Assembly: GCA_964291465.2 (NCBI GenBank)
Contig: OZ219929.1
Span: forward strand, 1 to 64,000
Source of the DNA: JAGWBJ01 sp964291465
GTDB taxonomy: Bacteria; Chloroflexota; Dehalococcoidia; Lucifugimonadales; JAGWBF01
Direction of reading: 5' to 3'
Length of the DNA stretch: 64,000 bases
The notes under the pieces are model-generated. The model did not search any database and was not told where the DNA came from. It was given only the letters and a program-made list of their open reading frames with translations. Below are positions 8,903-16,101 of the stretch, one piece after another. The position numbers were made by a program, and so were the translations under genes. The stretch's first letter is position 1. Each line of letters starts with the position of its first letter.

Positions 8903-9085
8903 CTACCATCCGGCTGCCCGAGCTATGGAGCGGGCCGTTGGCTCGGAGATAACCCGATGCCTGGGAAGCAGGATGGTCTTCTGGATGGTGGGGTGCCAGA
9001 AGATGTCATGCCTCCGACCGTGCCTCAGGAGTGTCCAGCCCTCGCGCTGCAGTCTCCGCTCTATCTTGGCCCGGTTGGTTTCCAT
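8903..9085 (-). CDS. hicA: HicA-like mRNA interferase toxin
   Basis: A 60-residue toxin of the double-stranded-RNA-binding-like HicA family. Key stretch: LQREGWTLLRHGRRHDIFWHP, where the His of the GRRHD part matches the catalytic His of HicA, then LLPRHRVISEPTARSIARAAGW, the typical C-terminal half. The start at 9085 is favoured because it gives the family length; an in-frame ATG at 9127 would add 14 residues. It would cleave mRNA and be held in check by the adjacent HicB-like protein. Confidence 0.82.
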   Translation of the reverse strand: METNRAKIERRLQREGWTLLRHGRRHDIFWHPTIQKTILLPRHRVISEPTARSIARAAGW

Positions 9086-9157
9086 GTATGGAGTATAGAG
9101 TATAGAGGAAGCGGAAACGAAGGTCAAGTCATTGACGCCTACAGACGGATATCATCG

Positions 9158-9880
9158 TTACACTTCGTCCCCGTCCAGCAGGCTGCGGACGGTGGCGAAG
9201 ACGCCGTGGAACATCTCGGTGGTGAGGCGGCCGGTCTGGGTGTTCTGCTGGCTGGGGTGGTAGGAGGAGACGAGGGTGACTCCGCCGGGCAGGGGCTGGA
9301 CGCCGCCGTGGCTGAAGGCGGGCTTGGGGAAGGGGGGCGCGTCGGCTCCAAGGAAGACCCGGTAGGCGGCCAGGTAGGCGTCGAAGGCGATGCGTCCCAG
9401 CGCGACGACGACCTCCAGCCTGGTCAGGGACTCGAGCTCGGCCAGCAGGTAGGGGCGGCAGCTCAACAGCTCGTCGCGCAGGGGCTTGTTGGCGGGCGGG
9501 GCGCAGCGTATCGCCGCGGTCACGTAGGCGTCCTTCAGCGCGAGGCCGTCGTCCCTGTGCCTGGAGGTGGGCTGGCTGGCGAAGCCGAAGGCGTGGAGGG
9601 CGCCGTACAGCCAGTCCCCGCTGCGGTCCCCGGTGAACATGCGCCCGGTGCGGTTTCCGCCGTGGGCCGCCGGGGCAAGGCCCACCAGCAGCAGCCGGGC
9701 CTGGGGGTCGCCGAACCCGGGCAGGGGCCGGCCCCAGTAGTCGGCCTCCCGGTACATGCGCCTCTTGGTGCGGGCCACGCGCTCCCGGTACTCCACCAGC
9801 CGGGGGCAGAGGGTGCAGGCGACGACGCGGCGTTGGACATCCGCTATTTGCTCCGATGGGCCGAAGGCGCCGGGCCCCAC
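9158..9880 (-). CDS. Uracil-DNA glycosylase, family 5 (UDGb)
   Basis: A 240-residue base-excision repair enzyme that removes uracil (and often hypoxanthine) from DNA. The family-5 motif GLAPAAHGGNRTGR is at residues 67-80, which lacks the polar catalytic residue of family 1, and the SYHPSQQNT motif with His208 is near the end. Cys22, Cys25, Cys126 and Cys141 are placed to hold the 4Fe-4S cluster. The start is GTG 9880, a few bases after the stop of the amidase gene, so the two may share a transcript. Confidence 0.93.
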   Translation of the reverse strand: MGPGAFGPSEQIADVQRRVVACTLCPRLVEYRERVARTKRRMYREADYWGRPLPGFGDPQARLLLVGLAPAAHGGNRTGRMFTGDRSGDWLYGALHAFGFASQPTSRHRDDGLALKDAYVTAAIRCAPPANKPLRDELLSCRPYLLAELESLTRLEVVVALGRIAFDAYLAAYRVFLGADAPPFPKPAFSHGGVQPLPGGVTLVSSYHPSQQNTQTGRLTTEMFHGVFATVRSLLDGDEV

Positions 9881-9882
9881 AC

Positions 9883-11304
9883 CTATACCGGCGGGCGCCG
9901 GGTGTGCCAGTCGGTGGCCTGCTGGTAGGCGTGGGCCGCCCTCATGACCGTGGCTTCCTCGAATGGACGGCCGGCCAGCTGGAGGCCGATGGGCAGCACC
10001 GGGTCGGCGGAGAAGCCGCAGGGGACGGAGATGGCGGGGACCCCGGCCAGGTTGAAGGGGGTGGTCCAGCTATTCCGCCCCATCAGGTCCGCCATGAGGT
10101 GCTCCTTGCTGTCCACACCGGCGCGGGTGCGTATCGGGGGCGCCAGGATGGGGGAGGTGGGCAGAAGCAGCACGTCGACCCTTTCCAGGGCGTCCAGCAC
10201 CTGCCTGCGGACCACCTGCCTCAGCTTCTGGGCCTTGTAGTAGGCCTGGGCGGGAAGGATGCTCCCCGTCAGGTTTCGTATCTGAATGTTGTGGTCGTAG
10301 TCCCCCAGGCGCTCCCTTATGTTCCGGTGGTGGACCGAGGCGCCCTCGGGGTAGGCGATGCCGTTGAATATGACGCCACAGTGGGGCGCCAGAGACACGG
10401 AGACCTCCTCCACGGAGGCCCCGAGCTCACCCAGGGTGGAGGCCGCCTTCAGGACGGCCGCCTGGACCTCCCCGTCCATCTGGTCGTCGTGCATCCGCTC
10501 CCGGACCACGCCGATCCTCATGCCCGCGACGCTGCCGTCCAGGGCTGCCAGGTAGTCGGGGACCGGCGTGTCCCAGGTGTAGCGGTCGTTGGGATCGTGG
10601 CCGGCGATGGCCCCCAGGGTTATGGCGCAGTCCTCGACGGTCCGGGAGATGGGCCCGGCCATGTCCATGGACCAGACGGCGCCGATCATGCCGTGGCGGC
10701 TGACCCGGCCGAAGCTGGGCCTGAGGCCCACGACGCCGGAGAAGGCGCCCGGCCCGCGGATGGAGCCCCCGGTGTCCTCGCCCAGGGAGGTGGCGCACAG
10801 GAACGCGGCGGTGGCAGCGCCGGAGCCGCTGCTGGAGGTGCCGGGATTCCGCCCCAGGTCCCAGGGATTGTGGGGCACGCCGTAGGGGTGGGCCACCGCC
10901 GTGCCCATGGCAAACTCGCTCATGTTGAGCTTGCCCAGGAGGATGGCCCCGGCCCTGTCGAGGTTGGCGATGACGGTGGCGTCGTCGTCGGGGACGAAGT
11001 CGGCGAGTATCGACGAGCCGCCGGTGGTGAGTATGCCCCGGGTGTTGAACTGGTCCTTGACGGCGTAGGGGATGCCGTGCATGGGGCCGCGGTAGCCGCC
11101 GGAGGCGATCTCGTCCTCGGCCGCCTTCGCCGCGCGCAGGGCGTGGTCGCCCGAGACCGTTATGTAGGAGCTCAGCTTGCCGTCGACCCGCTGGATGCGC
11201 TCGAGGTACGCTTCGGTGGCCTCCACAGGGGAGACTTCCCGCTTCTCGATGAGGGCCGCCAGCTCCGTCGCGGATAGGAAGGGTATGTCTGCTTTGTCCA
11301 CCAT
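9883..11304 (-). CDS. Amidase (amidase signature family)
   Basis: A 473-residue amide hydrolase with a Ser-cisSer-Lys triad: Lys83 in GIPYAVKDQF, cis-Ser about 157 in GTSSSGSGAA, nucleophile Ser181 in GEDTGGSIRGP. It cleaves C-N bonds of amides, but the substrate cannot be predicted (GatA-like, indoleacetamide-type and aryl-amidases share this core). A second amidase at 55683-57086 begins with the same DIPFLSAT pattern and is a paralogue. It is preceded by a PPOX flavoprotein gene and followed by the glycosylase gene, all leftward. Confidence 0.93.
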   Translation of the reverse strand: MVDKADIPFLSATELAALIEKREVSPVEATEAYLERIQRVDGKLSSYITVSGDHALRAAKAAEDEIASGGYRGPMHGIPYAVKDQFNTRGILTTGGSSILADFVPDDDATVIANLDRAGAILLGKLNMSEFAMGTAVAHPYGVPHNPWDLGRNPGTSSSGSGAATAAFLCATSLGEDTGGSIRGPGAFSGVVGLRPSFGRVSRHGMIGAVWSMDMAGPISRTVEDCAITLGAIAGHDPNDRYTWDTPVPDYLAALDGSVAGMRIGVVRERMHDDQMDGEVQAAVLKAASTLGELGASVEEVSVSLAPHCGVIFNGIAYPEGASVHHRNIRERLGDYDHNIQIRNLTGSILPAQAYYKAQKLRQVVRRQVLDALERVDVLLLPTSPILAPPIRTRAGVDSKEHLMADLMGRNSWTTPFNLAGVPAISVPCGFSADPVLPIGLQLAGRPFEEATVMRAAHAYQQATDWHTRRPPV

Positions 11305-11313
11305 GGCACCTCT

Positions 11314-11904
11314 CTACGTGTGGGCGGGGGTGGGAACTGCGGGAGGCATGCGGACCGGGTGCGGCGTGCCCCGTTTCTCCCGGATGCGTTCGGGGTCCCA
11401 GAAGTCGGAGTAGCTGAGGGCGCGGGGGCAGTGGCCGAAGGACTCCTCGATCTCGACGATGATGCCCTGCTGGACGCCCCGGTAGCCGTCGGGATTGTAC
11501 ATGGACTCCTCCACCTGGTGGCGGTCCAGCTCCTCCCTGGTAACCATGGAGACCGTGCCGTTGACCCGCACGATGTCGGCGATGCCGGGGATGAAGAAGC
11601 AGAGGCCCACGTAGGGGTTCTCGTCCATGTTCAGGTACGACTGGAACAGCTTGTTGCCGGCCACGTCGGGCACCAGAAGATGCCGGTCGTCCAGCACGCG
11701 GACGAACCCGGGCTTGCCGCCCTTGGGGGAGGCATCGCACCTGCCCTCCCGGTCGCTGGTGGCCATGACCAGGAAGGGGGACTCCTGGATGAACCGGCGC
11801 ACGGGCTCGGTGAGGCTGTCCTTCACCTTGGTGGCGGCGCGCTCCGAGGGGAACCCGAAGGTGCTGGTGAACCTGTTGTTGAAGTCCGCTTCGCCCTTTG
11901 CCAT
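11314..11904 (-). CDS. Pyridoxamine 5'-phosphate oxidase family protein (MSMEG_1061-like FMN-binding)
   Basis: A 196-residue split-barrel flavoprotein. The pattern FLVMATSDREGRCDASPKGG (about residues 44-63) and DNPYVGLCFFIPG-like stretch (NPYVGLCFFIPGIADIVRVNG) are those of the PPOX subfamily related to MSMEG_1061, which binds FMN or F420 and reduces or oxidises small molecules. The true substrate is unknown. Ten bases separate it from the amidase, so they are likely co-transcribed. The start ATG 11904 follows a GGAGG ribosome site. Confidence 0.87.
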   Translation of the reverse strand: MAKGEADFNNRFTSTFGFPSERAATKVKDSLTEPVRRFIQESPFLVMATSDREGRCDASPKGGKPGFVRVLDDRHLLVPDVAGNKLFQSYLNMDENPYVGLCFFIPGIADIVRVNGTVSMVTREELDRHQVEESMYNPDGYRGVQQGIIVEIEESFGHCPRALSYSDFWDPERIREKRGTPHPVRMPPAVPTPAHT

Positions 11905-12111
11905 GAGGCCTCCTTAGAAACCCTTGGATCGGGGGACGCTGGGGCCGGCGCTTTCGCCCGCCCTTGGCGCCGTCCGGATGGCCCATTCTACTCCAGGCCC
12001 CAGACCGTGGCAACTCGAGGCCGGCGGGTCGCCAAGCCGCGGAGGGCGTGGTTTAATGGTAACCCGGCCCCCCGGGACAAGGGGGCCGAGCAGGTCGATT
12101 AGGAGGCGGCG

Positions 12112-12438
12112 ATGTATTTCCACGACGCGAAGGGCAGGGAGGCCAAGGAGCTGGCGCCGGGCGTGACCACGAAGACCTTCTGGGGCCAGAACATGCTCCT
12201 GTCCTACGTGGAGATCGGGCCCGACTCGGCGGTCCCTAACCACACCCATCCCCACGAGCAGGGGGGCATCGTGGTGGAGGGGGAGATGGAGATGGAGATC
12301 GCCGGGGAGGCGCGGGTGCTGAAGCCGGGGGACATGTACATCATTCCCGGGAACGTGGAGCACAAGGCCAGGTCCATCTCGGGCCGGGCGGTGGCGCTGG
12401 ACATCTTCAGCCCGGTGCGTGAGGAGTTCAAGTACTAG
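12112..12438 (+). CDS. Cupin-domain protein
   Basis: A 108-residue single-domain beta-barrel protein. The metal-binding cupin motif 1 is visible as PNHTHPHEQGGIVVEGEMEMEI and motif 2 as KPGDMYIIPGNVEHKA. Such small cupins bind Fe, Mn or Zn and act as isomerases, dioxygenases or sensors; no specific role can be assigned. The ATG at 12112 follows AGGAGG with good spacing. It is divergent from the PPOX gene and convergent with the sodX gene. Confidence 0.88.
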   Translation: MYFHDAKGREAKELAPGVTTKTFWGQNMLLSYVEIGPDSAVPNHTHPHEQGGIVVEGEMEMEIAGEARVLKPGDMYIIPGNVEHKARSISGRAVALDIFSPVREEFKY

Positions 12439-12493
12439 AGCGCTCCGCGCGGCAGGAGGGCCCGGCCCGATGGCAGGTGGCGGCGGGAGCTGT

Positions 12494-13063
12494 TCAGGCT
12501 GTACCTGCAGGCGTGGAGGGCAGGGGGCCCCAGGCGCCGGGCGGCCAGTACCTGAACCAGGCGGCGCCCACGATGGAGGTCAGCTCCACCGGGCCGAACC
12601 GGCGGCTGTCGTCGGGGCGGCCGGGATGGCAGGGGTCGCGGTTGTCCCCCAGCACGAAATACTGGCCGTCGTGGAGGGCCCATTCCACGTCGGCGTCGGG
12701 TCGTCCGGGCGCGTCGGGCGTCCCGTCCCCGTCAACGGGACGGGACGCGGAGGGCAGGTAGGGCTCGTCCAGCATTCTCCCGTCGACGTAGACGCGGCCA
12801 TGCCGGACCCTGACGCGGTCGCCGGGCAAGCCTACCACGCGCTTGAGGAGGTTCATCCCGGGCCGCAGGTGGTGCCGGAATACGACGACGTCCCCCCTGA
12901 CCGGTCCCCTGCCCCGGCGCAGACGGCGCACCAGGACGTACTGGTCGGGGGCGAAGTTGGGGCACATGCTGTCCCCGCGGACCACGAAGGGAACGGAGGC
13001 CACCAGCCATGGCAGCCAATAGAGAGGGCCGCCCTCGATGGCTCTTCTCAAGGGCGGCCCCAT
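12494..13063 (-). CDS. sodX: Signal peptidase I-like protease, probable Ni-SOD maturation protease (SodX)
   Basis: A 189-residue S26-family protease from the ATG at 13063. The Ser-Lys dyad is Ser32 (RGDSMCPNF) and Lys74 (NLLKRVVGLPGD), and the later GQYFVLGDNRD plus DSRRFGPV are family signatures. Classic signal peptidases have N-terminal membrane anchors; here only a weak hydrophobic stretch (LYWLPWLVASVPFVV) precedes the Ser. Its place 50 bp downstream of sodN is the usual arrangement for the protease that removes the Ni-SOD propeptide. A 10-bp inverted repeat covers the proposed start, so GTG 13003 is an alternative. Confidence 0.85.
   Translation of the reverse strand: MGPPLRRAIEGGPLYWLPWLVASVPFVVRGDSMCPNFAPDQYVLVRRLRRGRGPVRGDVVVFRHHLRPGMNLLKRVVGLPGDRVRVRHGRVYVDGRMLDEPYLPSASRPVDGDGTPDAPGRPDADVEWALHDGQYFVLGDNRDPCHPGRPDDSRRFGPVELTSIVGAAWFRYWPPGAWGPLPSTPAGTA
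13026..13060 (-). repeat. Perfect 10-bp inverted repeat at the sodN-sodX junction
   Basis: GGGCCGCCCT at 13026-13035 and AGGGCGGCCC at 13051-13060 form a 10-bp GC stem with a 15-nt loop, starting three bases inside the proposed sodX start codon. There is no run of U after the stem, only TCTCTATT. It could limit sodX translation or transcription relative to sodN. The pairing is seen in sequence; the role is inferred. Confidence 0.6.
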
Positions 13064-13113
13064 TTTGCGGGAATCATGCCGGATCCCGTGGAGCGTGATG
13101 GTCCAGGAGCCGC

Positions 13114-13587
13114 CTAGGCCCCGAAGCGGGCCTCGGCCAGGTCGTCCTTGTACTCCACGTTCTTGGTGGCCCAGTATATCGCGGCGATCTTGTCCACGGT
13201 GGCCACCAGCTCCTTGGCGGCGTCCAGGTCCACGGCCTGCTTGTTCCTGGAGCAGAGCTTGTTGGCGTTCCATATTTGGGTGTGGATGTCCGGGTTCTGC
13301 TCCACGTGCTCGGGCCGGAAGTAGTCGTGCCAGAGGATGTCCAGCTCGTTCTTGCAGACGTCGGCGTGCTGCTCCTTGACGGCGATGTAGCGGGACATGG
13401 TGTTGGCGTAGGCCAAGTGGTCGGCGCCCTCCTCCAGGGCCTGTATGCGCATGACCATCTTCTGCACCGTCTGGGCGGCGATCTTGGCGCCGATGGGGTC
13501 GTATATGCCGCAGGGGATGTCGCAGTGGGCGTGGGCGATTCGGGCCGGGAACACCCGGTCGACTACCTTGATAAGGCTGTTCAGCAT
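13114..13587 (-). CDS. sodN: Superoxide dismutase, Ni-type
   Basis: A 157-residue Ni-SOD that dismutates superoxide in the cytosol. The nickel hook HCDIPCGIYDP begins at residue 21: after removal of a 20-residue propeptide, His1, Cys2, Cys6 and Tyr9 of the mature protein are in place. The rest (IGAKIAAQTVQKMVMRI, helical bundle, HDYFRPEH) follows the family along its full length. A signal-peptidase-like maturation gene lies directly downstream. A promoter with TTGCGA and TAAAAT at 17-bp spacing precedes it. Confidence 0.97.
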   Translation of the reverse strand: MLNSLIKVVDRVFPARIAHAHCDIPCGIYDPIGAKIAAQTVQKMVMRIQALEEGADHLAYANTMSRYIAVKEQHADVCKNELDILWHDYFRPEHVEQNPDIHTQIWNANKLCSRNKQAVDLDAAKELVATVDKIAAIYWATKNVEYKDDLAEARFGA

Positions 13588-13627
13588 TCTTGGGGGCCCT
13601 CCTTAAGCGTCCGATTTCAACCCTGAC

Positions 13628-13656
13628 ATTTTAGCCCCTTGGCCCCGGCTTCGCAA
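13628..13656 (-). promoter_or_regulatory. Probable sodN promoter
   Basis: On the minus strand TTGCGA (13656-13651) is followed after 17 bases by TAAAAT (13633-13628). Transcription would begin near 13621, about 35 bases before the sodN ATG at 13587. It is back-to-back with a TATAAT on the other strand at 13674. Confidence 0.55.
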
Positions 13657-13679
13657 TGGGAACCCCCGTCGGCTATAAT
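13650..13679 (+). promoter_or_regulatory. Probable promoter for the PaREP1-like gene
   Basis: TATAAT at 13674-13679 with a weak -35 (TTCGCA, 13650-13655) 18 bases upstream. The start codon of the downstream gene is at 13723. The -35 overlaps that of the divergent sodN promoter, so both could share control. Confidence 0.5.
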
Positions 13680-13722
13680 TCAGGTGCGACCTCTCCGACC
13701 AGCTGCCAAGGGGGAAAAGAGG

Positions 13723-14088
13723 ATGGCCGAAACGACGGACCACGCGTCAATCAGCCGCCAGTTCATATCGAAAGCTGAAGAGTACGCCAGCGCCGGCGAC
13801 CTCCTTCAAGCCTCCGAGAAGGCCTGGGGAGCGGCGGCGCACGCGGTCAAGGCCGTCGCCGAAAAACGAGGCTGGGAGCACAGCGGGCACAGGGAGCTGT
13901 TCCGGGTGATCGGCAACATGGCGGTCGAGACTGGCCGGCCAGAAATGCGCCGGTTGTTCCACGTGGCCAACAGCTTGCACTCCAACTTCTACGAGGGGTG
14001 GCTGGGCGCCGACGACGTATCCGACGGCATCGGGGCCGTGAAGGAGCTGCTGGCGCTGCTGCCAGACGCGGCGGACCGGGGTGGATGA
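13723..14088 (+). CDS. PaREP1/HEPN-like domain protein
   Basis: A 121-residue helical protein from the ATG at 13723, preceded by GGGAAAAGAGG. The central helix pair (FISKAEEYASAGDLLQASEK, then WGAAAHAVKAVAEKRGW) is the pattern of PaREP1/DUF86-like HEPN proteins. A possible R-X6-H pair is in KRGWEHSGHRE, which might or might not be a HEPN catalytic motif. Such proteins often partner nucleotidyltransferases in toxin-antitoxin modules, but no MNT partner gene is next to it. Function is unassigned. Confidence 0.72.
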   Translation: MAETTDHASISRQFISKAEEYASAGDLLQASEKAWGAAAHAVKAVAEKRGWEHSGHRELFRVIGNMAVETGRPEMRRLFHVANSLHSNFYEGWLGADDVSDGIGAVKELLALLPDAADRGG

Positions 14089-14131
14089 GGCCGTGCCCGA
14101 AGACCTCCCCCAAGGGGTAGGGGGCGCCCGG

Positions 14132-15562
14132 CTAGCACAGCGGCCGGTTGAGGATGTCGGAACCGACCTTTCTGGGTATACGCTTGCCGTCGCCGGGGGT
14201 CCCGAAGAACTGGCCGTTCTCCACCATCACCTTGCCCCTGAGGATGGTGGTCACGGGCCACCCGTTGATCTCCCAGCCCTCCCAGACGCTGTAGTCTCCC
14301 AGGTGCAGGTCCGAGAGCTCCAGGTCCTTGTGGATGGTGGGGTCGATGAAGACGATGTCGGCGTCGCTGCCGGGGGCGATGGCCCCCTTGCGTGGGTAGT
14401 AGCCCATAATCTTGGCGGCGTTGGTGGAGGTGGCGTCGACGAAGTGGCGGAGGGACATGCCGCGCTTGACCACGCCCTCGCCATAGGTTATGCCCATGCG
14501 GGTCTCGACGCCGTGGTGGCCGCCGGTGACGTCCAGGATGGTCTTTCCGGACATCTTCATGCTGAAGTCGGTGCAGGAGCCGTCGGTGGCCATACAGCTA
14601 ATGGTGCCCTTGAGCAGGCCGTCCCAGAGGGCCAGCCGGTCCTCCTCGGACTTGAGGGATGGGTAGGTGTGGTAGATGGGGCCGTTCTCCCGCCGGTAAT
14701 CGTCGGCGGTGAAGCTGACGTAGTTGTGCAGGGTCTCGGCGTACAGGGGGAGGCCGCGGCCCCTGGCCTCCTCCAGGGCCCGGACGCCCTCCTTGGCGCT
14801 GACGTGGACGAAGTAGGTGGCCGCGCCGGTCCACTCGGCCATCTTGAGGATGCGCCGGAAGGAGACGTCCTCGGACATGTTGTTATGTATCTCGTGGATG
14901 TAGTACCACTGGGTCCGCTCCTCCTCGGTCAGCTTCTTGTACATGTACTGGACGATGTCGTCGTCCTCGGAGTGGATGAACATCATGCCGCCGTGGGCGG
15001 CCGCCTGCTCCATCGCGGCGTTGACGTGGCCCATGCGGGCCATCCAGTGCCTGTCGTCCTCCCAGCCCGCCGACTGGCGGATGTTGGTGGTGAACATCTT
15101 GAAGGTGGGGTAGCCTGACTGGATGGCCTCCTTGACCTGGTCCACCACGTTCTGCTGGAAGTTGCCCAGAAGCGTGCAGTGGTAGGAGTGGTCGCAGTAG
15201 CCCTGGCCCCGCCAGCGGGCCTCCTTGGCGGCTATGGCCTGGGGGATGTCCATGCCCGGGTGGACCATGGCGAAGTCGGTGACGGTGGTGGTGCCGCCGA
15301 AGAGGGCCGCGCGGCTGGCCGGCTCGGGCCCGGCGGACTCCACGCCTGGGCGGCCCGGCACGGGGAAGCCGATGTGGGCGTGGGGCTCGATGCCCCCGGG
15401 GACGACTATCTTGCCGGCGGCGTCCATGACCCTGCCCACGTCGCCGGGCAGGGAGCCTGGCGAGGCCACGGCGGCGATCTTCTCCCCCTCCACGGCCACG
15501 TCCCAGTCTCCCACGCCCCACGGCGTGACCACCTGTCCGCCCCTGATCAGCAGGTCAATCAT
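14132..15562 (-). CDS. Dihydropyrimidinase/hydantoinase-family amidohydrolase, copy 1
   Basis: A 476-residue cytosolic cyclic amidohydrolase. Metal ligands: HAH at residues 61-63 (PGGIEPHAHIG), the probable carboxylated Lys155 in YPTFKMFTT, His of FVHVSAKEG, and the Asp of MATDGSCTD. It would hydrolyse cyclic imides or ureides such as dihydropyrimidines, hydantoins or allantoin-like rings. Copy 2 at 16102-17574 shares nearly the same first 60 residues, so this is a local duplication. Its ATG overlaps the stop of a HEPN-family gene (ATGA). Confidence 0.92.
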   Translation of the reverse strand: MIDLLIRGGQVVTPWGVGDWDVAVEGEKIAAVASPGSLPGDVGRVMDAAGKIVVPGGIEPHAHIGFPVPGRPGVESAGPEPASRAALFGGTTTVTDFAMVHPGMDIPQAIAAKEARWRGQGYCDHSYHCTLLGNFQQNVVDQVKEAIQSGYPTFKMFTTNIRQSAGWEDDRHWMARMGHVNAAMEQAAAHGGMMFIHSEDDDIVQYMYKKLTEEERTQWYYIHEIHNNMSEDVSFRRILKMAEWTGAATYFVHVSAKEGVRALEEARGRGLPLYAETLHNYVSFTADDYRRENGPIYHTYPSLKSEEDRLALWDGLLKGTISCMATDGSCTDFSMKMSGKTILDVTGGHHGVETRMGITYGEGVVKRGMSLRHFVDATSTNAAKIMGYYPRKGAIAPGSDADIVFIDPTIHKDLELSDLHLGDYSVWEGWEINGWPVTTILRGKVMVENGQFFGTPGDGKRIPRKVGSDILNRPLC

Positions 15563-16071
15563 GGCTGCCCTCCTTCATGTTGCTGGGCGATAGCGTCCGC
15601 CAACTGGAGGCAAAAAGCAAGAAGCTTGTCGCCCCGTATGGTGGCCCGCCAGTTTATCTCGGCCTCCGGATTCGGCCTATCTTTCGCCACAAAGACCACT
15701 TTCTTAAGGTCATGGGATTCGGCGCAGCCGTCAAACTCAAAGAGACCATGTGCCGCAGCGTTTCGGAGATGTTGAATAAGAACTGCTAAGGTTTCAGTCT
15801 TGGGGTTATTACCGCTAGGTTTATCAAGTGAGATATCCCACTTCGGCCAGCCTTTGATTTGAGGATCCGTGAGGGGTTTTTGCCACAATTCATAGTCCTG
15901 GCTCCATGCCTTCGGAACCACCACTAATCCCAGCATCGAATTCACGAGTTGGGTAACGGGGTGGACATCCTTTAACATGCCCTTTTTGTAAGCTTGGTTG
16001 AACGCATTTAGATTGATTAGGGTCCGATAAGCGAACCCTTTGGTTGTGCCTCTTGGCGGATTCATGAGCAT
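15559..16071 (-). CDS. HEPN-family nuclease-like protein
   Basis: A 170-residue protein with a canonical R-X4-H HEPN ribonuclease motif, Arg103-Asn-Ala-Ala-Ala-His108 in QHLRNAAAHGLFEF. The N-terminal half (TKGFAYRTLINLNAFNQAY) and C-terminal KLLAFCLQLADAI look helical, as in HEPN proteins acting as RNA-cutting toxins. The DNA is visibly richer in A/T than the flanking hydantoinase genes, suggesting acquisition. It lies 30 bp after hydantoinase copy 2 and overlaps copy 1 by four bases, so it sits inside their operon. No antitoxin gene is adjacent. Confidence 0.75.
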   Translation of the reverse strand: MLMNPPRGTTKGFAYRTLINLNAFNQAYKKGMLKDVHPVTQLVNSMLGLVVVPKAWSQDYELWQKPLTDPQIKGWPKWDISLDKPSGNNPKTETLAVLIQHLRNAAAHGLFEFDGCAESHDLKKVVFVAKDRPNPEAEINWRATIRGDKLLAFCLQLADAIAQQHEGGQP

Positions 16072-16101
16072 TGTTATGTGTAGGCAATGGCGTCGGTCAA
16101 C

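Noticed and set aside
9856..11277. Long plus-strand open frame opposite the amidase gene
   Set aside because: It mirrors the amidase and has no recognisable motif; the leftward frame has the full catalytic triad.
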